A stretch of DNA of 64,000 bases, taken from assembly GCF_009870125.1 (NCBI RefSeq), contig NC_046681.1:21775001-21839000 (forward strand), given 5' to 3'. Made by a program: the position numbers and the translations under genes. Origin of the DNA: Drosophila pseudoobscura (taxonomy: Eukaryota; Arthropoda; Insecta; Diptera; Drosophilidae). Shown here one piece after another: positions 22,401 to 35,000 of the stretch. Positions within the stretch are counted from its first letter, which is position 1. Every line of letters begins with the position of its first letter. The notes below the pieces were generated by a model. It was not told the DNA's origin, did not search any database, and was given only the letters and a program-made list of their open reading frames with translations.

Positions 22401-25400
22401 GCAGAACAGCCGACAAGGCACTCCAGCTTTCACCTGGTGCCAGCGAGGACAGAGAACCCTAGAAGAGGAGCCTCATTTGCAGCAATCCATTCATTATGGT
22501 GTTTTTGTTTGCATCCTAGTTGGCGAAGCCAGTTAACCGGATTTGTAGAAAGTTTGCTGGCGTCATAAGTTCCTTCAAGTGCAATAAAGAACGAGTGCAA
22601 TCTTGGGAGAAATGAAAAAATTTAATCTCACTTCCGTTGGGAATAAAACAAGGGCAGGGGCAGCCTCTGCATCGATTCAACCAATTCCACGAGAAATGCC
22701 GTAAAGTAAACATTAAAATTGAGTAATATTTATTTGCCCATCCATTGAGTGCATTGCAATTTCAGGTCAAGGCAAGCCTTCGATCCGAGAATTGAGCTAT
22801 TTATTTATTTATTTGTTTTTATTAATCGTGCGAATACCCCAAAACAAACAAATTAAACACTTGCGGCTATTAAATCTACATATATAACATTTTCCCATTT
22901 GTTTCGATACGTTTGCGTTGTGTTTGCGATTGCTTTTAGTGGCAGCTGCCGCAACTACTTGTTGTCGTCTAGTGGGCAGGGTGCCAACAATTCAATTTCC
23001 CTGCAACAAAGCGGGACAAATAACACACACGGATAACAAGCCAAAGAAATCATCTTTCATAAAAGAGATATGTATATATTTTAATGAACATAGAAACAAA
23101 TAAATACGAGTATGTATAGTTTTAAGTGGACAAAAGGGGGTGGTTAAAGATCTAGAGGGAGGGGATTATAGATTTATTTTGCGGAAATATATAGTACATA
23201 CAATAGTTCTACCAATCATAAAAGGAGTCCACATCTACTGGCATATTCCCTTTCTGATCAGAGGTAGTAATGTTGCACGATTTCTAAGGATATTTATTTA
23301 CCGACCCTGACCCGTCCTCGGAGCATTGGCAGCAATAGAAGCCAGGATGTGTGATGTATTGCTCCACTAATTGCCCTTACCATAGCACTACTTTCTGTAG
23401 ATACAAGATTGGCCTGCTATACATCAGCTTTAAAACAAAGAATGAAGATACAGAACATGCTAATCCAGAAATGATTTACATTTCCTTCTCTGTGCCCTAA
23501 AACACTGCAGTTGGATAATATTGCTCATGCCTAGTAGCCACATCTAGTTCGTACAAGGTTTCGCTTATACTTTGGGGGTTTCTTAGAGGCTGCTGAGTTG
23601 CACAATCTCCGACACAGCCATAAAACTACAAAAAGTTTCCCAAATGACTCATCCAAAAGATACATTACCTCTGACGCTATTGCTGCTGCTGCTGCTGGAG
23701 GCATTTACTCTCTTAATTTCACTTTTATTTCCCCCGAAATTGGCGACTTTCTTTGCGGGTTATGTAAATGCAAACGCTGCCAAAAAAAAACACATTTTAA
23801 TTATAATTTCTACCGCTTCTAGTTTGGATTTCTTTTCCGTGGAAGGTTCATATCTGTTTCCCGGCCAAATGGGACGTAAGCCCCTGTAAAGATAAGAAAT
23901 TGCAAAACACATGGTTAAACAGGCTGATAAGGTAGGTGTCTGTGCCCGCCGGCTGGAAGTAGTATCTTTTAGATACAGATGCCCGCATTTGAACAACATC
24001 TTGCATACGATTATATGGTGGGTCTTTATCTTTCAACGTCTTGTGCGCTCTCTCTCTCTGTGGCAGCCACAGCCGCACAGCCTCCTCCCCGCTGCGTTTT
24101 TGTTGCCAATTTATCAACGAGGCAAAAGTTTATTTGTCTTTTAGCTGTTTCTTGTGCATCTGTCTTTCAGATTAGAGCTGACTCTGTCTGCTGTATGCTG
24201 TCTCCTGCCTCATGCTTCATGCCTCATGGCCCGGGCTAACATTTCAAAAATGCATTAGACCCGTATTCCAGCTGGGATTGGGGCATGGCACGGAACATGG
24301 TACCGCCAACATGGGCGTGGATGCTGGCGTGGGCGATGGCCTGGCCGGGTCGACGGGAAAAAGAATCAACACATAAATTGCACAACTTGCTGTGCCACGA
24401 GTGGGAGGTGTCCGCAGCGGGAGCTGCACTTGCCCCAAAAACAGAAAAAAATGTCAATTTATCCCTCAGGACAGAGGGACAGAGGGACAGGGGGATAGAG
24501 GGAATAGTGGAGCTAGGCGGCGGAAACTAGGGGAAGTGGCTATTCCACGGAACATTTATCAATTAATTAGAGCTCGACAGAGCGACATAAAACAAGATGT
24601 TGGTGAAATGTACCCGCTGATACGAGTACGAGTATCCCTTGCCGCCCCTCCTCCCTCGAGCCATCGAGTGCCTGACCCCGAAATGTCTGCTTAATTAATT
24701 AAGCCCCCAGATCTGTTGGAGCAACTATAAATTTCAGTGGCAATAGATAATGCGAGTACATAATGAATTGTCCAATGGACGATGTCATCGAAAAGTTATG
24801 GTCTTCAATGAAAGTGCCCGGAAAGCATCTAATAAAAGACAGTGGGCAAAGAAATCATCATTATATGTTTTCAACACACTTCAATAAAATACCATAGCAC
24901 TCGTATTTCGACTGTAAAAAGTTAGAAGTTAGATCTATTTCTTTTCGATTTGTACATTAAACTTTAAAGAAAGTGAGCCCAAGATTTGGTTGCTCTTTCG
25001 ATTGTATAAATTCACGAGTATAACTTAGAGATTAGTTTTGATACTAACAGATGGTCAGGAGAAAACGAGGTGCCGCGTCTCAACTCTTATACCCGATAGG
25101 CAGTCATTAAACGACTCGGCTATTTATGCTTATCAAGAATATTCCTACTTCGTGGGTTCGGAAACACTTCCACTTCCACAACACAGAACGAATCGGTTAA
25201 CCCTCGAGTACCGGATATAAAAGCTTGATTAGATCTTGATTTAATCGGTTGGCCATAGCACTTAATGATTTTTGTAAAGAAGGATTAAAGCCAGTGCCAC
25301 AGATTGCCAAACCAACGCAGCTTCTATCGATTCCTACACAAAGATAGTTGCAGCTATACTTTGAAATCCGTAGTTTCCATGGGGAAAAAAAGGAGTCTTT

Positions 25401-28400
25401 TCTGTTCTTCTATAAACAGATTGATCGAATATTCGTTTCACTCTGATCAGAATTGACATCCCTTCTGTAATCGTTCTATAACATCAACTGACAATTGAGA
25501 AAAACAAACACCTTGTCGAAGTGATGAAATATTATAAAAGATCGATTTTATATTGATAGCAAGCCTACAAGCATTCCATAAATTAAAAAAAAAAAAACAG
25601 AACGAACTCGCAGCGAAATATGAAGAAAACAAATTGAATTGAAGGTGTGAGGAAAATATATGATAGATGCCACACCTCTCATTATTCCTGAACACGGAAT
25701 CAAAGAAATAAATTTCAAGTAAACGAAATGTTTTTCCGAATTCTATTTGGCCAGAAGTAATTATAATATTTCCATATTTTATGGTGTTTTCTTCCCTGAA
25801 AATTCCAAGGAAATGCTCTACCATTTGCTAATAAGTATTTCCACCGAAACTTCATTAGGTTGCCGCATACTTATGACAATTTTGCGGGCCATCTGCTGCT
25901 CGTGCAAGGAAGGGCCTGCAAATGCCACTTGGTTAATGGAATTAGCTGGCTGTTAGCATGCCCCTGGCTTGATGAAACATTACCATGTCACCTACTCCTC
26001 CATCATGTGGTGGCACGCAAGTCCAAAAAGTACTCGCGTCATGGCCCAAAACGATGATTAGATGTTTGATTAGGCCTAGAGAGAAATAGGAGAGAGAGAG
26101 TTGGCCAACATTCGAGTGGGTCTTGGCAGCCCACACGCAATTTTCGGTGGTCTTTCCCTCATGGATTGGCGCCTCCACGGGGATTTAAGCTAAAGATTTC
26201 GATACTGTTGTTTGCCGATTGCCGTTTTTTATGATTTATGTGAATTGTCAAGCACTGAAGGCAGCAGCAAATCTTAGCTTGCCCCAAATTGCAGCAAAAA
26301 TATATTTCCATTTTCCGTTCGTGGCGCTATTTGAATTTGTAATGAACCGATTGCTGCTGCTGCACCCCTTGGAGCAGCCCCGCCCCTCCGCCCCAGCCTG
26401 CCTCCTGCTGATCACTTCAGCATTGCAGAGATGCATAAAAATATTTCCAGATATTATTTCGGTTTGTTTTCGGTCTGGTTTCTACTCATTACTTGGCCAA
26501 GAGCCAGCCGCATGTTTTTCGCCAATTGCTGGCCAAAAGAGCACTGCCAGGCGGGTATTTGCGTAAACTTTCCATCCAATTTGTTGCTGGTTCAAAATTA
26601 TAATTACAATGCACAAAGAAAATCCAGGAGAGGGAAAGCCCGCTCCGCTGCCTGGAAAATGCCACTTGACTTTTGCACGCACAGCCGCGCCAAAGGTCAA
26701 CGGGTAAAAATCAAAAAAAGGCAAAGTCCCAGCAAAGAGTCGTAAATTCTCTAGGTGGAAAAAACCGAAACCAAAGGTAAAGACACTTTCCCCCTGGCTT
26801 TCGTGGATACTCGTAATTGCAGAAATAAACTGTGAAATGTGGCTCAATATAAAATTCATTTCGAGGCCAGCAGGAGACTGGAATTAGAATGTACAGCCAG
26901 CAGCGGCAGCACCAGGAAAAGTCGGGGAAATTTTCCCACTGACAAGGCGAGGGTTTGTCCGAGGTTCAGGTGAGTAAATGAATGCCAGGCACGTAGCCGT
27001 AGCCGTAGCCTGGAAAAGTCGGGGCAACACGTGACAGCAACCACAAAAAAGACCAACAACAGTCACTCGGAGGCGGGGCAACCACAAAACTGAATCGGAA
27101 TCTGAATCTGTTGCACATGCAGCACAGCCGCACGAAAAATGCACGGAATAGGGCAACTTTTTCCTTTATTGGCCCATAAAAAAGTTGAAAAACATGATGA
27201 AAAGATTCTCGCGTCCAGCGTTAAACTGTCAAAAGTTTTTGGCTCGTAAATAAACGAAAGGAGAGTTTTTCCGGAGAAAATCCAGGCAGCTATAAAGAAC
27301 TTTGTTTGTCTGGTGATGATGACGACGATGATGGGAGCTGGTACGTGAAATGGAACAGACTTTATTTATGTGTCGGACAAGAGGTGTTTGTAAACAATGA
27401 AAGTATCGATAGATCATTCTTTCAGCTATGGAGCGCACAATGGACTCTGTAAAGAACCTCCTGGGAGATCTATAGTACATCCGCAGAAAGCCAGGATCGA
27501 AAGACTCCTTCATGAACAATTTCAATCATATCATCGCTGTTTTTGTGCAAAAATAATTAGCCGAAGACATGCTCCGACAGTGGATCCGTACCATGAGCAT
27601 ATACAAAAGGATATTCGCCCTAGTCAAGATATAGAATCGCATCCGTCCATGGAAGTCCATGGAAGTCCAATCCTTATAGCGACATTCTCGAACAGATAAT
27701 AGGCTTCAAGGATCAAGTGCAGAGACTGCTTCAGTCCGAAATTTATTCTTTCAATCGGAGCTGAAGAATGAGATGCTGACAAGACATCTGAGTTGAGCAG
27801 ACCGACGACCCCATCGATCGAATGAGTATGTCACATACAACAATCCATTTAATATTCGGTGCCGTAAGTTCTGGCCTGAAATTGGAATAATGCTACGAGT
27901 ACGAATATTATTTGGTGGCTATTTACTTCGGCCCCCCTATCTCCCCCTATAAATGCATTCATTCAACCGCTTTGAATGCTACCCATACCATTACACTCTC
28001 TTATACGTATAGTACGATACGATTAAATGTCTGTACGATTATATCTCAATTTATTTGCCGCTCGAGTGCGTCGCCGTTTAATTAATACGCAAATATTGTC
28101 ACTTATGTAAACAGATTCACATGGGCAGGAATGTTATACGTCATACATGAGTGGAATAAGGGGGAGGTGGAGGAGGCGGAGGAGAAGGTGGGTTGGACAT
28201 TGGCGAGTGAGTGAGTGAATGAATGAGTTCAGGCCGCACTCGACCATGGAATGACGTCATTCGCTTGTACGATTCCGATGGCCATAAACAATTCTGTGAT
28301 AAACATATGTTAAATATCGATACATGCCATTGGGGATCTCGACCTAAATAGTACTCTTTCTCTGGCGTCTGGGGTGGCAGATACTTGGAGAAATGCTTCT

Positions 28401-31400
28401 ACATCACTCTCTGAAAGACTTGGATAAATTACCTCGAATATGTTATCGGCTAAACATCTAAGAAAACATCCCAGCGAGTGTGAAAGTGGGAAATTCTTTT
28501 TGGGGAGGGGCGGCAAAAGTTAAGTGGAATCTTCTTAGAGTTTTCCAGCGCTTAATCAAACATGTGGCCCCTACCGAACCGCTTCGAAAGATAGGTCTAG
28601 AAATTCTTGATAATTTGTGGATTGCATAAACAGACAAACGAGTTGACTCAGATATTTTGAGTGCTAATGCGCCGCTGACTAAGTGCAGAAATATGTTCTT
28701 GAAGATAGCTCAAAGGTGGGACGGGACGACAAGCCCCAGTCCTGGTTCTCATTACGAGTCCCAGGGATAATTGCACGACCCAGTGGACAGAAACAATCAG
28801 AAATAATATCTGCGCTGAAAGGCAGGGCCAGCAGCTGGGCCTGCAATTAGGGCCTCCTGTAATTTGCGTCATGCGGGGCACGTGAGAGCGGAGCTGCAGC
28901 CACAAAAGCAAACTGTTGCAAGGCTATAAATAGCTACAATCGCTGCAGAAAAAGAAGAAGAAAAAGAAGCGACGGAGCTATGCGAATCGCCCTTGAGAGG
29001 AGGCGCTGTGGCACTGTGGGCGTGTCGCCATGACAACAACAACCAACAACATTCGAGCGACAACACAAACTCGAAGGAAGGCAAGAGTGACGTGCCCAGG
29101 TCCCCCCTCTTGGGGTTGGGGTTGGCACTGGGGCTGGGGGTCTGGTTAGTGCAACATGTTGCCAGACACATTTGATCGGCTGTCGGCTACTGGGCATCGG
29201 ATTGAGTGGGGCTCTGGGAGCAGGAATATGTGATGTGGAGCTGGTAATGGTAATGGTGATGCCGATGTGGCTGGTCTGCATACTCTATGCTGTCTGGGGG
29301 AATATTCCGAATCGGCAGAGCACTAAAAGTGAACATTTCATCGAATGCTTTTATCCAATTGAACTTTGGATGCATAAAACATCTTTGGAATGGGATTTTA
29401 AAAGATTAGAATCCATGATAGTCCAAAGGGAAGGAAAACATTTCCTTGAAAGCCTTTGTGCTCATGAATTTCAAACAGGCCAAAGCTCTTAGGGTTTCGA
29501 CTATAATTGCACAGAATCTACTACCCACCTGACTGGGGCGATGTAATACGCATCTCTTGAAATATGAGCGATAATGAAGGGAGCGCTCTTGTGGCAACTC
29601 AGATTGAAGAGAGCCTGAGGCCACTGAAGCCCCGAAAAAATCGAATGTCTTTGGTAGAGCCCTGTATTTATTCCTTTAAAAATCTCATTTAAGCAGACAT
29701 CTAGTACCTAGGATAAACATAATTATTATTGGAAACTTATAGCAACTTAAGAACTTAAAGTTCTTTCCAAAAGACTCTCATCCAGTGGCACTCAAGGTAT
29801 TAGTTCTGGAAAATATATATTTCTAAAGTATGTATTTTGTAAAGCCCCCAAAGACTGCTTTGAAAGTGTATTCCATCTACGACTTAGCACACAGGGGGAG
29901 TTTCTCCCCCAGCCAACAGATGGTTTTGTGCCTTTTCATCGTGTGGTTAAGGCAGCTCTCCTCAGGTGATTAGTGGCTCCAACCTACCTGCCAGACCTGT
30001 CAATATTTGCCAGCTGATTGGCTTCGAGAGCGTCAATGCCTAAGCCCCAATGCCCAAGGATTAGACATGGCGGGGGTGGGGGCCAGGTGAAACCAAAGTA
30101 ATTTCAATTAGCCGATAAACGCCTCAACGACCAGCGAAAGAGACGTCGCAGCGTCGTGCCTGGGATCTGTGTTTATGCTGCACTGACCCGCCAGTCCGCC
30201 CGCCAGATCCCTGCCAGTGGCTATGACTGACAAAGATAAATGTTTTTATTTGCTGGCCAAATGGCAATTAGCCACAATACCCGTATGTTTTGGGCCCTGT
30301 CAGTGGGTGCTGCTAGGCTTGAATGTCATCAAGATGGAAGGTGGGGTCCGCACTTTGAGGTGCGCCCTGAAATTAAATTCCTGTTTATTGATGTCAAAAG
30401 TCCAGATGGGGACAACACTTGTTGTCTCGCTGCGCTGCGCTGCGCCACACTGCGCTCTGGCAGGAGGAGGATTATATTTTTACGACATGGCCACAGGAAG
30501 CCGCCCATCAGCCGAGACCAGAGACCAGAGAGCAGAGACACAGGCTACACCAGTCCAGTTCAGTTCAGTCCAGTCCAGCCATGGGGCATGCTCTAATTGC
30601 GGGCAAACGATGGCAGCGATGGCGACGGTTAGTCAACTTGTTTAATTGTGCATGTCTCGCTGTCATTTAGTGGCTCCGAGTAGCTCAGCTCTCCAGCCCC
30701 CCCGACCACCCACCATGTGTGACTCTTTTGACACTGAGTTATGGCCACGTGGGTCGAGTGGGTCGAGTGGGTCGCGTGGGTGGCCGGACCTGTTGCCAGA
30801 AGAGCCGCTGCTCTCTCTCTCTCTTATAGGTGTGGCTGTTGGCCTCCTCCTCCCTCTTAGTGGTGCTTGGCAACTCCGGATGCTCGGCTCTTTTCCGATG
30901 CGGAAGTGACACAGAAATATTGTATTTCGAGTGGAAGATCTCCCAGCCATTTCCCAACGCCACACTCCGCGTATGCGTAATGTCCGAGGCGAGCCACCAG
31001 AAGAGCCAGAGCTCTTCTCTTCGCTTCCCCAGATCTCTGTTTTTGTTTATGCGTACAATTATGTATTTTTTGTTGTTGATAGCCACCACCAACACGATTG
31101 TGATAGCATAGCTGGCGATGCTTCTGCTTGGGAGATTACGAGTACTCCGAGCGAGCACCCGCGCGCGGAGCCGGGTTCAGCTTCAGTTCCAGAATTGTTT
31201 TGTTCTTCACTGCGCTCTGCGCTCTGCACTCTCGGTTTTGGTTTTCTGTTTTCCTGTATCTGATGGTTTTTTATCAAGCATTTCACACTGTAACGGACAT
31301 CTGACTGAATGAAAAGGCATAAACAACCACAGAACGGAGGGGCATGGGGCGTCTTATCGAGTGGCGTCTCCGTTCGATGCTTGGACCGACCGTCCAGCGC
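19450..31400. other. large non-coding region, probable Pvr first intron or upstream region
   Basis: No protein gene longer than 60 codons is convincing here; the open frames are isolated, lack conserved motifs and sit in AT-rich DNA. Patches of simple sequence occur near 20575-20592 (CATCTC), 22196-22240 (GGAGT-rich) and 30540-30570 (CAGTC-rich). Its length and position between the promoter at 18.7 kb and Pvr exon 1 suit an enhancer-containing intron. A 38-codon frame at 21400 is listed separately. Confidence 0.5.
21400..21516 (+). CDS. possible small ORF with heptad repeat (38 aa)
   Basis: The frame starts ATGGCTAAAACG and stops at TAG 21514. Its second half is three copies of a 21-bp unit centred on GAGCTCTTCCTG, giving DELFLPV-EELFLTL-DKLFLV, an amphipathic heptad pattern. 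A TATA-like AATATAAG lies about 70 bp upstream. It has no homolog I recognise and could equally be a non-coding minisatellite. Confidence 0.2.
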   Translation: MAKTTLDRGFARDPAYALDELFLPVEELFLTLDKLFLV

Positions 31401-32038
31401 CAAGTTTCAGTCGGTTCTGGTTGATTATGCAGTTGGTGTGTGCCCAAAAGGCGCATAAAATTAACAAGGAAAAAAATATGTCAAATAAAGAAATATATAA
31501 ACAAAAAAGGAAAATGAAATAAAGAAGGCACAAAAGTGCAACATAAGTGTTATAAGGATCTACGACTGTTTGAACAAAGAGTAACTAAATGGAACAAGTA
31601 AATATTAAGTACATAATAAATTAAGTATAAAACTCTTGGTGCCGTGATTGTTTAAATAAAAAGTAAAAACCAAAATAAATGATTTTAAAAACTATTCTCA
31701 GCCGCAAATGATTATATCACCCCTTGGGTTCCCAAAGAAACTATCAAAATTATAGTCAATGTGGCAGTATATCGGGCAAAGAGCCACTAAACACATTTTA
31801 TAGTATATATTCTTCGCTATTTTATAATTTCTAACAAAATGATGTCCTCCATTTGATTTCTTGCAGTGCATCGCTAAGTGAGCAAAGTGACCAGTTCCAG
31901 TCGACCAGTCGTGACCATGGCATTACTGGGGCAAATGTGTTAACGCCTTTCGTATATATACTAAATATAGTAGTGTCTAATTAGCGGAATATTTAAACGA
32001 AAGCCAAATAACAAACAAATTAAGCGAAAATTGAAAAT
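31401..32038 (+). promoter_or_regulatory. Pvr: proximal Pvr 5' region
   Basis: A consensus initiator TCAGTC (A at 31409) offers a possible proximal start. An acceptor TTTCTTGCAG ends at 31866, 172 bp before the Pvr ATG, so the first coding exon probably begins at 31867 after a 5' intron. No TATA box is evident at the normal distance. Confidence 0.4.
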
Positions 32039-35000
32039 ATGCGCCTGGCCCACAGTGTAGTGGCCTCCTGCTGGCTGCCGTTACTCATCTGGATGTCGAG
32101 GAGCGATGCATGTAAGTACGAGGCTTATCCACCATTCAAGAAAATCCATATTGTTGGGCATTCCCAGATTATCGCGGAGAATTTCACCGGAATTGATAAG
32201 AGTGAAGAAATAATGAAGAGAAGTGGACGCTAACGCTTTCAATTTGCACAATTAAAAGCCAACACATCCATGTGGGATTATGCACACATCAACAAGTGCT
32301 ATATGCACAAGTGTCGGCACACGATCGCTTCCTGTCAAATGGCCAGACATTCCGTATAATTTATGGTGACTGCGCCGCATCTCCCTCTCCCATCTCCAAT
32401 CTCTCCGGCAGACAGAAGCCCCCAGCCTCCGGCTGAAATACTAGACCCAATTGTGAACCTTGAACCCGCGGCTGATGAAGAACCAAATTTCGTTTCTACG
32501 ACACTCGTAAAAGTGTCACATAAACGCCTGCTATATATTAGATATTATTATATGATCTTCATACTCAGCCCCCGCCCCCGCCTCCGCCCCCTCCACCATG
32601 TATGTTTTTTCCAATTGGCTTCGTCTTGAGCGGAGAACGTACACAATTCCAGTATCAGAAACAGCAAAAGGAAAGGAGGGGCCAGCCAAGGCAGGGCAAG
32701 GCACAATTGTTATCGCCAGTAAACAAATAATGATTCTGGAGCAAAAAAACAAAAAAATGAACATGAAAAAGAAATAAAGCAGTAGCAGGCAGCTATAGAG
32801 GATGCAGGGGTGTAGTCCGAGGGGAACTACTATTAAAATGAGAATCGATTCAATCAAACGGTTTTTCTATATTTTTGTATCTAAAGCAATTTATCCATCA
32901 TTATTTTATACGCTTAAAGATCATGTTATGCCACATAAAAGTACGTGTATTGTTAAAACCCATAAAAAACCGAAAGATGATCTTTCAAAAGTGTTGTGTG
33001 TGGAAACCGAATCCCCTTCTACGCCCCCGCCCCTGCCCCGTGCATACAGATGCAACTTAAGAGCGTCGGCGTTCAATCGCAAATCACTTAAGTTCATTAC
33101 AATAGCGCCACTGGGCAGAGGAAGGGCACAACGAAGGGGAAAAGGGGGAGAGACTGGAAGATTGTACTCGGCAAAACAAAAAGAAACAACTTAAGTAACA
33201 TTAAAACAAATTTGTTATGATGCTTTTGAGGGATTAAGAGAGATCCGTGCAGATAGTTCAATGTATTTTATTTGACTGTTTTTTTTTCCAGTGCCTCGCC
33301 CCCAATTCGAGCAGGAGGATAACGAGGTGTCCACCAATTGTGGCGGTGATAATGGAGCACCCCTGATAACGCCCTGCAAGGAGTCCATCAAGCTGGAGTA
33401 CAGGACAAACTACACGCTGCGTTGCGAGGCCAGCGAGCCGATCATTTGGTGGGCAAGTCACGAAAGTTCGCTGGTCAGTAGCTTCGATAATACGGAGGAG
33501 GATCCCCAGCGTCCGTATGGCCTGCAGCTGCACCTGATCGAGGTGACGGCGGACAATGTGGGGGCATACTACTGCATCAAGGAGTCGTCGGCAGAGTCCC
33601 TCACTAGCGGTCCGGACGAGAAGCTCGGCGAGATGCTGGGCGAGATGGTGAACAACGATCTGGCGAGCACCATTTACGTGTTTGTGAATGATCCGATAAA
33701 TCTGCTGGTTCCGACGGCACCCATTGTCCATGCTCGCCAGTACACGGATGTGGTGATACCCTGCAAACCCTCGATGCCCGAAACGGAGGTGCTGCTGACA
33801 TTCAACTCAGATGTGAGTGGTCCTCTTTTCTGCAGTTCCCAGCACCCAAAAGTAGATCCTTTCCTTGGAGTACAACTGATCTTTCCTTCTAGGGAAAAAT
33901 AAGTTCGCTACGTCCCGCTCTGGGAATGCATAGCTTCTATCATAATTCGACTTACGATCCCCGATGGGGCTTTACATTGCATATCATTGCGAAGCCACCG
34001 CCGAGCATCTTCTGCGACGGTGATATGTTCGACATTCACTACTCAAGTATGTCCCACACAGTACAGTCCGTTCTACTCAGTAGTTTTGCCATCAGTACAA
34101 TGTATATACAATATGTATAATATATCCAAAGTATCGTAAATATTATCGACTATCCTAATTATTACTCTAAGATAAAAGTCCAGAAGTCCAGCGAAACACA
34201 TTTGATTATAGATGGGGGGGAATGTTGCACCCACAGTCCTTGCTTTAGATCTGCTCCATTGTAATATCTAATATCTGATTGACCCTTTTTGAAAATCCCT
34301 TCCTTGTGTAGAAATTTTCCAGCCAGACCTCTGGTCGTTATGATCCCAAGCGTGGCTTTACCATCGAAATACGAAGCATCACCGATGGTGGCGACTATTA
34401 TTGTGAGCCCGAGTATCCAGCCGCAGAGAATGAAGAGGAGTATACGGTCATACCAGTCCGCTTTATCGGTAACGGTCACATTGATAGTGAGTTTTTGCAC
34501 CCCAAAGTTTTGTGATTTGTGATTTCCGTCTCCTATATAGTACTACATGTCGTAAATATTGCTTTCAACTATTGCCTCTTTCTTTGATTTTTTTGGTTTT
34601 GATTTTCGATCATACCTTTTAAAGGGGTTTCGGTTATCGGTTATCGGTGGTTACCTGTGGCTATATGGTTCAAGGACGTCATCCAATATCGAAACAATTC
34701 AAAATTAAACGCATTAAATACACAATCACTCTATCAGAATACACTCTATCATGCCACACACACACAAATCTCTGCATCTAATACCACAGTTCCATTAGCA
34801 GGACATTCGGGGAGGATGTTGCCTATTTGGAAAGACTATACTATTACCAAAATGTTGCATGAGGCACCAAAATGTTCTATGCACCAAGTCTTTTGTACGC
34901 CTCACGAAAGACTGTGCATTTCGTTATTGGATTCTGGGGACCGACTCAGACGAAGCCGCGCAAGCAGCGGTCAGAGGCGATGGATAGCCCAAAAGAGAAT

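Noticed and set aside
26219-26566. 115-codon frame in the large non-coding region
   Set aside because: No motif, no promoter or splice context, and several overlapping alternatives in other frames.
30217-30645. 142-codon frame upstream of Pvr
   Set aside because: Contains CAGTC and GAGACCAGAG simple sequence, overlaps other open frames and shows no domain.
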